DNA from: Mycolicibacter heraklionensis | GTDB taxonomy: Bacteria; Actinomycetota; Actinomycetes; Mycobacteriales; Mycobacteriaceae | DNA length: 64,000 nt | Direction of reading: 5' to 3' | Assembly (NCBI RefSeq): GCF_019645815.1 | Contig: NZ_CP080997.1 | Coordinates: 1,178,001 to 1,242,000 of the forward strand | In this document: positions 1 to 8,111 of the stretch, piece after piece | How positions within the stretch are numbered: position 1 is the first letter of the stretch | How the letters are laid out: the number at the start of each line of letters is the position of its first letter | Program-made: the position numbers and the translations under genes | The notes under the pieces: generated by a model | Databases searched by the model: none | The model's input: the letters and a program-made list of their open reading frames with translations, nothing else | Told to the model about the DNA's origin: nothing

Positions 1-238
1 TGTTGTTCATCCAGGCGATGTAGGGGGCCGCGGCGGCGGACATCGATGACGATGCCGGGCCGAGCCATTCCTCGCCGGACAGCTCGCTGATCACCGTCTC
101 GTAGGAGTGGGCGGCCGCGCTCAGTTCGGCGGCCAGTCCGCGCCAGGCCGCGGCGGCCGTCATCATCGGCGTCGACCCCGGTCCGGTGTAGATGCGCCCG
201 GAGTTGATCTCGGGGGGCAGGGCTCCGTAATCCCACAT
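1..238 (-). CDS. PPE family protein, 3' part cut off by the window edge
   Basis: The frame opens at an ATG (238-236) with [19 protein letters not shown], the canonical PPE N-terminus, and runs off the left edge after about 79 codons. A WLGPAS motif sits near residue 59, where PPE domains carry the Trp-x-Gly turn. PPE proteins pair with PE proteins and are exported by ESX (type VII) systems to the outer envelope. The PE gene lies immediately upstream on the same strand with only 9 bases between stop and start, so the two are almost certainly co-transcribed and form a heterodimer. Subfamily cannot be assigned because the C-terminal half is missing. Confidence 0.9.
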   Translation of the reverse strand, partial: MWDYGALPPEINSGRIYTGPGSTPMMTAAAAWRGLAAELSAAAHSYETVISELSGEEWLGPASSSMSAAAAPYIAWMNN

Positions 239-247
239 GTCTGCCGC

Positions 248-547
248 CTAACCCGCCGCCGCCGCGTTCGCGGCTTCGGTGGCCGCGTACGACTCGGAGC
301 TGCTCTTGAGCGTGGCCACGAACATCTCGTGAATGGCCGAAGCCTGCGCGGCAACCGTCTGATACAGGCTGGCGTGCGCGGCGAACTGCGCTGCGGTCAA
401 CGCCGAGACCTCGTCAGCGGCCGCAGGAGCGACGCCGGTGGTGGGGGCGGACGCCGCGGCGCTCTGGGCGTTGAGCGCGGCGCCGATCGCCTGCAGGGTG
501 CTGGCCGCCGACGCCAGCGCCTCCGGCTGGGTGGTCACGAAAGACAT
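248..547 (-). CDS. PE family protein (99 aa), partner of the downstream PPE
   Basis: Starts MSFVTTQPEALASAA, the PE signature, and is 99 residues long, the length of a bare PE domain with no PGRS tail. A YAATE motif near the C-terminus fits the YxxxD/E type VII secretion signal. The ATG at 547 is preceded at 551-560 by TAAGGAGAAT on the coding strand, a strong Shine-Dalgarno that fixes the start; the frame is open upstream but without such support. The stop lies 9 bases before the PPE start, a classic PE-PPE operon. By position it may correspond to the M. tuberculosis PE8/PPE15 pair, but this is from memory of gene order and is tentative. Confidence 0.92.
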   Translation of the reverse strand: MSFVTTQPEALASAASTLQAIGAALNAQSAAASAPTTGVAPAAADEVSALTAAQFAAHASLYQTVAAQASAIHEMFVATLKSSSESYAATEAANAAAAG

Positions 548-1028
548 GGGATTCTCCTTACGAAGCCCGGTGATGAATCGGCTCCGGGCACCACAGTTCC
601 GCATGACTGTGCGATTGTGAAAGCTGGTTAACCGCTTCTTAACCGCGGTGTCGGAACTCTTTACATGCACCTCAGTGCGGGCGCGTCGCAGGTGTGTGCG
701 GCGTCACGATTTCGCGTCCCGGAGGCCGAACGGGGGCATGGACGCAAAAGCCGTGCGTGGCGGTATCGGGTGTTCGCCGAAGGGCTTTCGCGTTGCAATG
801 AAGTGGTCTAGCTCACAATGACCCGCGGTGCGTGGGCGCCGCCATTTCGGCGTCCTGCGGCTGGCTGTCAATCAGGTTGATGGACAACATTTTTAGCGCT
901 GGGTAGCGGTAGTGCCAGCAGTTCGCCCGGGGGTGGTGAGGGCCCGGTAACACGGATTTAACATCCGGATCCGGGGGAGTAAACGGTGCGTAACACGTTA
1001 TTAACGAACGCTCAGCACACTACGAGCT
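548..1028. other. Intergenic region between divergent PE and DUF732 genes
   Basis: No gene can be supported in this 481-base gap. It must contain the promoter for the PE-PPE operon (leftward) and for the DUF732 gene (rightward). The right end is noticeably AT-richer, around 950-1015, with several TAAC/TTAAC runs that could form a promoter or regulator site, but no clear -35/-10 pair or long inverted repeat was found. Confidence 0.5.
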
Positions 1029-1334
1029 ATGAATCGGTTTCTGCTGCTGGTGGGCATCACCGCCATGGTCGGTCTGGCTGCGCCGGCGCACGCAGAGCCG
1101 GTCGGCAGCGACGCCGCCTTCCTGACCCAGCTGTCCGGGGCCGGTTTGAGCCACCGGGGCTCGGACCAGGTGGCGATCTCGGCCGGTCACTCAGTGTGCC
1201 AGCTGATGGACGCCGGACTCACCCCGATGGACACCGTGGTCGCGGTTCAGACCACCAACCCCGGCTTCACGCTGCAGCGTGCCGCGGAGTTCGCGCGGAT
1301 CGCCGCGCAGAACTACTGCCCCGAGCACGCCTGA
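1029..1334 (+). CDS. DUF732 secreted protein (101 aa)
   Basis: The N-terminus MNRFLLLVGITAMVGLAAPAHA is a textbook Sec signal peptide with AHA cleavage near residue 22. The mature part is about 79 residues with two cysteines (one in HSVCQLMDAG, one in NYCPEHA near the end) that probably form the disulfide typical of DUF732. The G..IC/VC.L..G pattern and A.....YCP end match this mycobacteria-specific family of small exported proteins of unknown role. Two other DUF732 genes occur in the window (about 26.2 kb and 34.9 kb). The stop is followed at once by a CTCTT tandem repeat, which may influence mRNA end formation. Confidence 0.88.
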   Translation: MNRFLLLVGITAMVGLAAPAHAEPVGSDAAFLTQLSGAGLSHRGSDQVAISAGHSVCQLMDAGLTPMDTVVAVQTTNPGFTLQRAAEFARIAAQNYCPEHA

Positions 1335-1340
1335 CTTCTT

Positions 1341-1373
1341 CTCTTCTCTTCTCTTCTCTTCTCTTCTCTTCTC
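1341..1373 (+). repeat. Pentanucleotide microsatellite (CTCTT), about 6.6 copies
   Basis: Six perfect CTCTT units at 1341-1370 plus a partial unit, directly after the DUF732 stop (1334) and before the tRNA. The preceding bases CTTCTT may be a decayed further unit. The tract is strand-asymmetric (pyrimidine only on +), so it is prone to slippage and possibly to unusual DNA structure. It is outside any gene. Confidence 0.95.
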
Positions 1374-1422
1374 GGAGTGCCGGTAGGGCGCTGGCGAGGC
1401 CGCCGCGTTAGATTCGCCGCGA

Positions 1423-1496
1423 GCCCCCATAGCCCAATTGGCAGAGGCAGCGGACTTAAAATCCGCACAGTGTCGGTTCGAGTCCGACTGGGGGCA
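1423..1496 (+). tRNA. leuX: tRNA with anticodon TAA (Leu by codon), short variable loop
   Basis: A complete 74-nt cloverleaf can be drawn. The acceptor stem is GCCCCCA (1423-1429) with TGGGGGC (1489-1495), discriminator A1496. The D-arm is 1432-1448 with GG in the loop. The anticodon stem is GCGGA/TCCGC (1450-1454, 1462-1466) with loop CTTAAAA, giving anticodon TAA at 1457-1459. The T-arm is GTCGG TTCGAGT CCGAC (1472-1488). CCA is not encoded. The anticodon reads leucine UUA, but the variable loop is only five bases (1467-1471), whereas leucine tRNAs normally have a long variable arm. From memory, M. tuberculosis has leuX at the equivalent place, with integrase remnants beside it. Confidence 0.93.
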
Positions 1497-1577
1497 CGGT
1501 GTTTGTGCAGCTCAGATATGGGTTTTGACGCTGTTGCCGCGCCGAACGCAGTCCTCGATCGGATGGCGGTTCGACCA

Positions 1578-2363
1578 CTACTTTGAGATTGCGTCTCCCC
1601 AGACGGCGCCCGTCAGTTTCCTGGTGGTGTCGGTGACCTTGCACCAGCCGTTGTTCGGGTCATCGGGGTTGGCGGCGTTGTGGATCGGGCACGGGCCGTT
1701 CAGCGTCACCGCGTCACCTTTCTTGAGCATCCCGATCACGGTGCCACCGCCGCCCGGCACGTCGTACAGATCCACGTCGCTGATCACGGTGTGGCCAGCA
1801 GGCGCAGGCGCAGGTGCCGGCGCTGGAGCGCCCCCGCCGAGCGGCGCGCCAGGCTCCGCCGTCAGGGTGATGTCCGGGGCCGGAGTGCATGTTTGGCCGG
1901 CCGGGACTGTCGAAGTACGCGAGTTAGGCGGACATTTAACCGGCTGCGGCGGCGTGTAGGTGTAGTCCGAATACGCTGTGCACCAGTCGCCTTCGAGGTC
2001 CTTCTTGCGACATGCCTGGACTCCGAAGGTGAACGTCGAGTTGGGGTCGATGTTGAGCCCCCAGCTGACGACCTGGTTGTTGATGCACTTATAGGGGTAT
2101 TCGGTCTGTTGCCCGTTGATCATCGTGTGCAGGGCGTCGACGACGTAGTCGCCGTGCACACGTGGGCAGCCGCCCATGGTCACGCATTTCACGTGATTGT
2201 TGGTGTTGTCCAGAAAGCACTCGATGTCGAGCCCGTTGCTCAGCGGAACGGTGTTGGCAAGAGGAGCGACCAGTGCCGCCGCCGTCCAGCACAAAGAGCT
2301 CACGCCGGCGACGACGGCAGATCGTTTCACGACGTACGGCCACATCTCCGTGTTTCTTGGCAT
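1578..2363 (-). CDS. Exported SH3-like domain protein (261 aa), unknown function
   Basis: I chose the ATG at 2363 (MPRNTEMWPYVVKRSAV) because GGAG lies 8 bases upstream on the coding strand and the next ~35 residues form a signal peptide or N-terminal anchor with the hydrophobic stretch AVVAGVSSLCWTAAALVAPLA. The middle (about residues 45-150) has at least eight cysteines, suggesting a disulfide-rich extracellular domain. A short Pro/Ala linker (APAPAPAPAPA) follows. The last ~65 residues (VDLYDVPGGGGTVIGMLKKG ... NGWCKVTD) resemble a bacterial SH3 domain, often a cell-wall binding module. The gene sits beside the tRNA, a common integration site, and I do not recognise it from M. tuberculosis at this locus. 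Confidence 0.75.
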   Translation of the reverse strand: MPRNTEMWPYVVKRSAVVAGVSSLCWTAAALVAPLANTVPLSNGLDIECFLDNTNNHVKCVTMGGCPRVHGDYVVDALHTMINGQQTEYPYKCINNQVVSWGLNIDPNSTFTFGVQACRKKDLEGDWCTAYSDYTYTPPQPVKCPPNSRTSTVPAGQTCTPAPDITLTAEPGAPLGGGAPAPAPAPAPAGHTVISDVDLYDVPGGGGTVIGMLKKGDAVTLNGPCPIHNAANPDDPNNGWCKVTDTTRKLTGAVWGDAISK

Positions 2364-2926
2364 GAGGTTCGCTCCGTTCGACATGGCCCCGGTTACGCGC
2401 GTCATGACGCGTTGTCGCTGACAGTAGAGAAGGCACGAGTGCGGACGAATCAGGTATTTCCCTACGGTTTGGATGTCTGGACACAGGGTTTGGATGTCCT
2501 GGACACCTCGTGGGCCAGCTCGATGCGGGCTGTCTCGACGAGTCGTAGGGCCACCTTCGCGGGCGGGCCCCCGGCCCATACTCGCCCATCCGAAAAATTG
2601 CAAGAGTCTTCCGGCGGGAAGCGCCGAATTTCCTGGTGGGAGTTCTTAAATTCTTATTCAATGTTAATCGCGACGCAGATCACAAGTTGTCCAATAACGG
2701 TAAACAACCTGTTCAGGCCGTATCGACGGGGTTGCTGAAGCGTTCGGATCTTGCGGTTTCGCCCGCCCCAGCGTGGGGCAGTTGGGATTAGCCTGCGACC
2801 TCGATCACAATAATTACGACATTTTCCTGTTACTTCGAATTCACCGCTAGGATCGACCAGACGCCCCGCCTCGGCATCCCCGGTCTCGACCGGGCCGCGC
2901 TGCGGTAGCCACGGGGAGCGTGGGCA
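2364..2926. other. Intergenic region between divergent SH3 protein and beta-propeller genes
   Basis: About 560 bases with no supportable gene. The part at 2640-2720 is clearly AT-richer than its surroundings (poly-T and TTAAAT/TTATTC runs). It contains the TGTCC/GGACA repeats described separately. It should hold promoters in both directions. The homologous propeller gene in M. tuberculosis (Rv1057) is known to be stress-regulated (MprAB, SigE), so a regulator site is expected here, but I could not place one with confidence. Confidence 0.45.
2466..2506. promoter_or_regulatory. Two tandem TGTC(C)TGGACA sites upstream of the SH3 gene
   Basis: A ~20-base unit GGTTTGGATGTC(C)TGGACAC occurs twice, at 2466-2484 and 2487-2506, 21 bases apart (two helical turns). 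Each unit contains a small palindrome: TGTC-TG-GACA in the first, TGTCC-T-GGACA in the second. Paired palindromes at helical spacing about 100-140 bases upstream of a gene start suggest an operator for a dimeric regulator. No regulator gene lies next to it, so the assignment is inference. Confidence 0.4.
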
Positions 2927-4012
2927 GTGACGAGACGAAACGAAACGATGCGAACAGTGGTCGATAGGAGCGATGTGGACGACGTGCCGGCTTATAGATT
3001 GGCCAACTCTGCAGCCCGCGTCGCCAACACCGTGACACTGGATCGCGGCCCGATCGGCGGCATCGCGGTCACCGCGGACGGCCGACGACTGCTGGCCACC
3101 AACTACGGCGACGACACGGTCTCGATCATCGACACCGCCAGCTGCAAGATCGTGAACACCGTGTTCCAGGCCGACGAGCCCTTCTCGATCGCCGCCGGCC
3201 CCGCCGGCACCGGCTGGGCCTACGTCACCGCGGGTTCGACCGCACTGGACGCCGTGCTGGCGATCGACGTCGACACCGCCGAGATCGCCGGGTGCTACCC
3301 GGTGGCCATGGACATCGGTGACCTGGTCGCCGACCCGGCCAGCAGCCGCGTGTACCTCACCCGTACCGGCTCGGCCGGCGTCGACGTGGTCGTGCTCGAC
3401 GCGGCCATGCGTCTCGCCGGGTCCGTCACGGTCTCCGGTGACCCCGCGGCGGCGGCAGCCGGCCTGCGGATCAGCGCGGACGGCCGGCGTCTCTACGCGG
3501 CGGTCCGCCAGCCCTCCGGCGACACGGTCACGGTGCTCGACCGCGACCTGAACGTCGTCGACACCATCAAGATCGGCGCGAGCATCATCGATGTCGCGGT
3601 CAGCCCGGAAGGCGCTCGGCTGTACGTGGCGACATCCGGTCCCGACGGCCGCAGCCGGGTCCACGTCGTCGACGCCCGCACCCACGCGGTCAGCGCCGGT
3701 CGCGCCCTTGAGGCCAAGCTGATCCAGCTGATCGCCGGGCGCGACGGCCAGCGGATTTACCTGGTGACTGAGGGCGCCGTTTTGGTGCTGTGTGCGCGCA
3801 CCAGCGAGACCCTCGGCACGCTGACCGGCATCACCGAGCCGTCCTGCGCCGCCGAGAGCCCGGACGGCAGTCGGCTCTACATCGCCGGACTCGACGGCAA
3901 GGTGACCATCGCGTCGCTGGCCGACCTGCCGGCGCCGTCAGCGTCGCTGCACGAGCAGCTGGAGCTCGACGACGCGGTCACCCGAATGCTGCAACTCGAA
4001 CCCGCGCTGTAA
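2927..4012 (+). CDS. YVTN-type beta-propeller protein (361 aa), Rv1057 homologue
   Basis: The protein is built from repeated ~40-residue blades with the pattern VSPDGRRLY.A...DTVTV(I/L)D, for example TADGRRLLATNYGDDTVSII near residue 50 and SADGRRLYAAVRQPSGDTVT near residue 190; about seven blades fit. There is no signal peptide or catalytic motif, so a cytosolic scaffold or binding protein is most likely. The GTG at 2927 has GGGGAG at 2913-2918; an in-frame ATG at 2948 is an alternative. In M. tuberculosis the orthologous gene stands alone before fadD14 and responds to envelope stress; the same order is seen here. Confidence 0.85.
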   Translation: MTRRNETMRTVVDRSDVDDVPAYRLANSAARVANTVTLDRGPIGGIAVTADGRRLLATNYGDDTVSIIDTASCKIVNTVFQADEPFSIAAGPAGTGWAYVTAGSTALDAVLAIDVDTAEIAGCYPVAMDIGDLVADPASSRVYLTRTGSAGVDVVVLDAAMRLAGSVTVSGDPAAAAAGLRISADGRRLYAAVRQPSGDTVTVLDRDLNVVDTIKIGASIIDVAVSPEGARLYVATSGPDGRSRVHVVDARTHAVSAGRALEAKLIQLIAGRDGQRIYLVTEGAVLVLCARTSETLGTLTGITEPSCAAESPDGSRLYIAGLDGKVTIASLADLPAPSASLHEQLELDDAVTRMLQLEPAL

Positions 4013-4053
4013 CCCACGCCGCATTCCAGGTGCCGGCGTGATCGAATAGGCCG

Positions 4054-5685
4054 ATGCAGAGCACCATGCAGCACTGGCCGCTGACGGTCGGCGCCATCCT
4101 GAACCACGTGACGACTGTCCACGGTTCTCGCACTGTCACCACCGTGGCCGACGACGGGTATCGGAGCACCACCTACCGGGAGCTGGGTAAGCAGGCGGCC
4201 CGGCTGGCGAATGCCCTGCGGCGCCTGGGCATCACCGGCGACGAGCGGGTGGCCACCTTCATGTGGAACAACACCGAACACCTGGCCGCCTACCTGGCGG
4301 TGCCGGCGATGGGCGCGGTGCTGCACACGCTCAACATCCGGCTGTTCGCCGAGCAGATCGTCTTCGTCGCCAACGAGGCCGAGGACCGGGTGGTCCTGGT
4401 CGACGCGTCATTGGTGCCGCTGCTGGCGCCGGTACTGGCGCAACTGGAGACCGTGCACACCGTGATCGTCGTGGGCGACGGCGATACCGCCACGTTGGAG
4501 GCCTCCGGCAAGACCGTGCTGGGCTACGCCGACCTGCTGGCCGCCGAGGCGTGCGAGTTCGACTGGCCGGTCATCGACGAGAATTCGGCGGCCGCCATGT
4601 GCTACACCAGCGGCACCACCGGCAACCCCAAGGGCGTGGTGTACAGCCACCGGTCCAGCTACCTGCACGCCATGGCCGGATGCACCACCAACGGCACCGC
4701 GATCGGCGCGATCGACTGCGTGCTGCCGATCGTGCCGATGTTCCACGCCAACGCCTGGGGACTGCCGTATTCGGCGCTGATGGCCGGCGCGGACCTGGCG
4801 TTGCCCGACCGGCATCTGGACGCCCGGTCGTTGGTCGCCCTGATCGAGACCCAGCGGCCCACGGTGGCCGGCGCGGTGCCGACGATCTGGAACGACGTCC
4901 TGCACTATCTGGAGCGCGAACCCGGCCATGACATTTCGTCGTTGCGGATGGTGGCCTGCGGCGGCTCGGCGGTTCCGGTGTCGCTGATGCAGGCGTTCGA
5001 GCAGCGCCACGGCGTGCAGGTGCGGCAGTTGTGGGGCATGACCGAGACCTCGCCGATGGCCACCATGGCCTGGCCGCCGCCGGGCACCCCACCCGAGCAG
5101 CACTGGGCGCTACGCGGCACCCAGGGGCGGCCGGTATGCGGTGTTGAGACCCGCATCGTCGACGACGAGGACCGGGTGCTGCCCAACGACGGCGAGGCGG
5201 TCGGCGAGCTGGAAGTGCGGGGCGCATGGATCACCGGCGCCTATTTCCGCGGCCAGGACGAGTCCAAGTTCGCCTCGGGCTGGCTGCGCACCGGCGACGT
5301 GGGCCGCATCGACGAGCAGGGCTTCATCACGCTGACCGATCGGGCGAAAGACGTGATCAAGTCCGGCGGGGAGTGGATCTCCTCGGTGGAACTCGAGAAT
5401 GAGCTGATCGCCCACCCCGACGTCGTCGAAGCCGCGGTGGTCGGGGTGCCCGACGAGCGTTGGCAGGAACGGCCGCTGGCCGTCGTGGTGGCCCGGCCTG
5501 GTGCCGCGGTCACAGGCTCCGAACTGCGAGCGTTCTTGTCCGACAAGGTCGCCCGCTGGTGGCTGCCGGAGCGCTGGACCTTCATCGAGGCGATCCCGCG
5601 CACCAGTGTTGGCAAATACGACAAGAAGACCATCCGGGCCCGGTATTCCGAGGATCAATACCAAGTGAGCGAGGTGCGTGACTGA
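4054..5685 (+). CDS. fadD14: Long-chain fatty-acid--CoA ligase (FadD14-like, 543 aa)
   Basis: Belongs to the ANL superfamily: it activates an acyl chain through acyl-AMP to acyl-CoA. Diagnostic motifs are the P-loop YTSGTTGNPKG (residues 184-194), WGMTET (adenine-binding region, about 330), GWLRTGDVG (about 410), DRAKDVIKSGGEW (A8 hinge) and GKYDKK near the C-terminus with the catalytic lysine. Full family length. The stop TGA overlaps the ATG of the next gene by one base, so the two are translationally coupled. It heads a run of five same-strand genes to 8944 kept in the same order as M. tuberculosis Rv1058-Rv1062. The acyl substrate cannot be told from sequence. Confidence 0.93.
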   Translation: MQSTMQHWPLTVGAILNHVTTVHGSRTVTTVADDGYRSTTYRELGKQAARLANALRRLGITGDERVATFMWNNTEHLAAYLAVPAMGAVLHTLNIRLFAEQIVFVANEAEDRVVLVDASLVPLLAPVLAQLETVHTVIVVGDGDTATLEASGKTVLGYADLLAAEACEFDWPVIDENSAAAMCYTSGTTGNPKGVVYSHRSSYLHAMAGCTTNGTAIGAIDCVLPIVPMFHANAWGLPYSALMAGADLALPDRHLDARSLVALIETQRPTVAGAVPTIWNDVLHYLEREPGHDISSLRMVACGGSAVPVSLMQAFEQRHGVQVRQLWGMTETSPMATMAWPPPGTPPEQHWALRGTQGRPVCGVETRIVDDEDRVLPNDGEAVGELEVRGAWITGAYFRGQDESKFASGWLRTGDVGRIDEQGFITLTDRAKDVIKSGGEWISSVELENELIAHPDVVEAAVVGVPDERWQERPLAVVVARPGAAVTGSELRAFLSDKVARWWLPERWTFIEAIPRTSVGKYDKKTIRARYSEDQYQVSEVRD

Positions 5686-6743
5686 TGAGCCTGCGTGTCA
5701 TCCAATGGGCAACCGGAGGAGTCGGCGTCGCCGCGATCAAGGGCGTGCTTGAGCATCCCGATTTGGAGCTGGTCGGTTGTTGGGTGCACTCGAAGCCCAA
5801 GAGCGGCAAGGACGTCGGGGAGATCATCGGCACTGAACCGGTGGGTGTGACGGCCACCGACAGCGTGGACGAGATCCTGGCGCTGGATGCCGACGCGGTG
5901 ATCTACGCGCCGCTGCTGCCCAACCCCGACGAGGTTGCGGCGCTGCTGCGTTCCGGCAAGAACGTTCTCACCCCGGTCGGCTGGTTCTACCCGTCCGAGA
6001 AGGAGGTGGGACCGTTGGAGGCCGCGGCGCGCGAAGGTGGCGTGACCCTGCACGGTGCCGGTATCGGCCCGGGCGCGGCCTTCGAGCTGTTCCCGCTGCT
6101 GCTGTCGGTGATGTCCACCGGCGTGACATTCATTCGCGGCGAAGAGTATTCGGACCTGCGCACCTACGACGCGCCGGATGTGCTGCGCCACGTGATGGGA
6201 TTCGGCGGCACCCCGGATCAGGCCCTGAGCGGCCCGATGCAGAAGCTGCTCGACGGCGGGTTCCGTCAATCGGTTCGACTGTGCGTGGACCGGCTGGGCT
6301 TCGCCGCCGACGAGCACATCCGCTCATCGCAGGAGGTGGCGGTGGCCACCGCGCCCATCGACTCTCCGATCGGTTCCATCGAACCCGGTCAGGTGGCCGG
6401 TCGCCGGTTCCACTGGGAGGCGACCGTCGGCGACGAGGTGGTGGCACGGGTCACGGTCAACTGGATGATGGGTGAAGAAAACCTTGACCCCCCATGGACT
6501 TTCGGTCCGGCAGGGGAGCGTTACGAGATGGAGGTGCGGGGCAATCCCGACACGTTCGTCACCGTCAAGGGCTGGCAGCCCGAAACCGTCGAAGCCGGGC
6601 TGATCAGCAATCCCGGTGTCGTGGCGACCGCGGCGCACTGCGTCAACGCCATCCCGGCGACCTGTGCGGCCCCGGCCGGGTTCGCCGGGTTCTTCGACCT
6701 GCCGCTGATCACCGGTCGGGCCGCTCCGCACCTGGCGCGCTGA
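5685..6743 (+). CDS. NAD(P)-binding dihydrodipicolinate-reductase-like protein (352 aa)
   Basis: The N-terminus MSLRVIQWATGGVGVAAIKG is a Rossmann dinucleotide-binding loop with GxxGVG. The layout (N-terminal Rossmann domain to about residue 130, then an alpha/beta dimerisation domain) is that of the DapB-like family found in mycobacteria next to fadD genes and usually annotated as dihydrodipicolinate reductase N-terminal-domain protein or 2,4-diaminopentanoate dehydrogenase-like. A true lysine-pathway role is unlikely since it lacks the DapB C-terminal signature; an oxidoreductase acting on a CoA-linked or amino substrate is inferred. Start overlaps the fadD stop by one base. Confidence 0.82.
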   Translation: MSLRVIQWATGGVGVAAIKGVLEHPDLELVGCWVHSKPKSGKDVGEIIGTEPVGVTATDSVDEILALDADAVIYAPLLPNPDEVAALLRSGKNVLTPVGWFYPSEKEVGPLEAAAREGGVTLHGAGIGPGAAFELFPLLLSVMSTGVTFIRGEEYSDLRTYDAPDVLRHVMGFGGTPDQALSGPMQKLLDGGFRQSVRLCVDRLGFAADEHIRSSQEVAVATAPIDSPIGSIEPGQVAGRRFHWEATVGDEVVARVTVNWMMGEENLDPPWTFGPAGERYEMEVRGNPDTFVTVKGWQPETVEAGLISNPGVVATAAHCVNAIPATCAAPAGFAGFFDLPLITGRAAPHLAR

Positions 6744-6759
6744 GCGCTACCCTCGGCTC

Positions 6760-7227
6760 ATGGCCCTGGTTGTCGAACAGTCCCGGACGGTGTCCGCCAC
6801 CGTCGCGGACGCGTTCGCCGGAACGCTGCCGCTACCCCTGCCGGAGCTTTTCCGCCGCTGGTACGGGCCGATTCCGCCGATCAAAGAGATCCGGGACCAG
6901 ACCGGTGACTGGGCGAGCGCCGGGCAGACCCGCACCGTCGTGCTGACCGGCGGCGGCAGCATGCGGGAGGAGTTGACCGAGGTCGATCCGCCGCGGTCGT
7001 TCGAATACCGGCTCACCGACATCACCGGCCCGCTGGCCGTACTGGTGGCCCACGTCGAGGGTCGTTGGCAGTTCGCACCCGTCGGTTCCGGCACCACGAT
7101 CACCTGGAGCTGGGTCATCCACCCGCGGTCAAAGCTGGCCGCGCCGCTGCTGCCGGTGCTGGGCCGGCTGTGGAAGGGCTACGCCCGCCAGGCGTTGGCG
7201 CGACTGTCCGCCCTGTTGGCGGGCTGA
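6760..7227 (+). CDS. SRPBCC (START-like/polyketide cyclase) fold protein (155 aa)
   Basis: A single-domain protein with the SRPBCC pattern: N-terminal strand with VSATVADAFAG (helix-grip start), R.V.LTGGGSMREELTEVDPP.SFEYRLTDITGP in the middle, W.F.PVGSGTTITWSW as a core strand, and a long C-terminal helix. Such proteins bind hydrophobic ligands in a deep cavity. It follows the dehydrogenase by 16 bases, so it belongs to the same transcription unit; a ligand-binding or ring-closing role for the same substrate is possible but unproven. Confidence 0.75.
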   Translation: MALVVEQSRTVSATVADAFAGTLPLPLPELFRRWYGPIPPIKEIRDQTGDWASAGQTRTVVLTGGGSMREELTEVDPPRSFEYRLTDITGPLAVLVAHVEGRWQFAPVGSGTTITWSWVIHPRSKLAAPLLPVLGRLWKGYARQALARLSALLAG

Positions 7228-7235
7228 CCTCGCCG

Positions 7236-8111
7236 ATGTGCCGACTTTTCGGGCTGCACGCCGGGACCGACGTCGTCACCGCCACGTTCTGGCTGCTCGA
7301 CGCTCCGGACAACCTCGCCGAGCAGAGCCGGCGCAACCCGGACGGCACCGGCATCGGCGTCTTCGACACCAACGGACTGCCGCAGCTGCACAAAGAACCG
7401 ATCGCGGCGTGGCAGGACGCCGAATTCTCCACTGAGGCACACGAACTGACCGGCACCACCTTCGTCGCGCATGTGCGCTACGCAACCACCGGTGTGCGGG
7501 ACGTCGCCAACACCCACCCGTTCCTGCAGGACGGCCGCATCTTCGCGCACAACGGCGTGCTGCATGGCCTCGACGCCGTCGAGGAACGGCTTCGCGAACT
7601 CGGAACCGCGGACCTGGTTGCGGGACAGACCGATTCCGAGCGGGTCTTTGCGCTGATCACCGGTTGCGTCCGTGCGCATGACGGCGACGTCGGTGCCGGG
7701 CTGCGCGACGCGGTCGGCTGGCTGGCGTCCAACGTGCCGATCTACGCGCTCAATATCCTGCTGAGCACCGCCACCGACATGTGGGCGCTGCGCTACCCCG
7801 ACACCCACGAGCTGTACCTGCTGGACCGCCGCGACGGAGCCGCGCCGGCCGGACTGGACCTGCAGACCCCGCGGATCCGGGCGCACTCCGAGCAGTTGCG
7901 GGGCCGTCCGGCGGTGGTGTTCGCCACCGAACCGATGGACGCCGATTCGCGCTGGCGGTTGATCGACCCCGGGGAACTGGTTCACGTCGAGGCCGATCTG
8001 ACCATCACCGGCGAGTTGGCTTTCCCCGATTCTCCTGCCCGGCAACTGCGCCGGGACGATCTGACCGCCGCTGCCCAGGAGGCTCAACACCCCTGGAAAG
8101 GAATGACATGA
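7236..8111 (+). CDS. Class II (Ntn) glutamine amidotransferase (291 aa), Rv1061 type
   Basis: I start at ATG 7236 because it gives MCRLFGLH: after Met removal Cys becomes the N-terminal nucleophile, the hallmark of Ntn amidotransferases. The longer in-frame ORF upstream runs through the SRPBCC gene and would bury the Cys. Further family motifs are NPDGTGIG (about 35), VAHVRYATTG (about 80), THPFLQDGRIFAHNG (about 95) and TDSERVF. Resembles the YafJ/EgtC-type single-domain amidotransferases that hydrolyse or transfer gamma-glutamyl or glutamine amide groups; substrate unknown. The stop overlaps the next ATG by four bases (ATGA at 8108-8111), indicating coupling. Confidence 0.87.
   Translation: MCRLFGLHAGTDVVTATFWLLDAPDNLAEQSRRNPDGTGIGVFDTNGLPQLHKEPIAAWQDAEFSTEAHELTGTTFVAHVRYATTGVRDVANTHPFLQDGRIFAHNGVLHGLDAVEERLRELGTADLVAGQTDSERVFALITGCVRAHDGDVGAGLRDAVGWLASNVPIYALNILLSTATDMWALRYPDTHELYLLDRRDGAAPAGLDLQTPRIRAHSEQLRGRPAVVFATEPMDADSRWRLIDPGELVHVEADLTITGELAFPDSPARQLRRDDLTAAAQEAQHPWKGMT

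Noticed and set aside
1335..1373. Tandem CTCTT repeats as a possible CRISPR or VNTR array
   Set aside because: The unit is 5 bases with no spacers, so it is a microsatellite.
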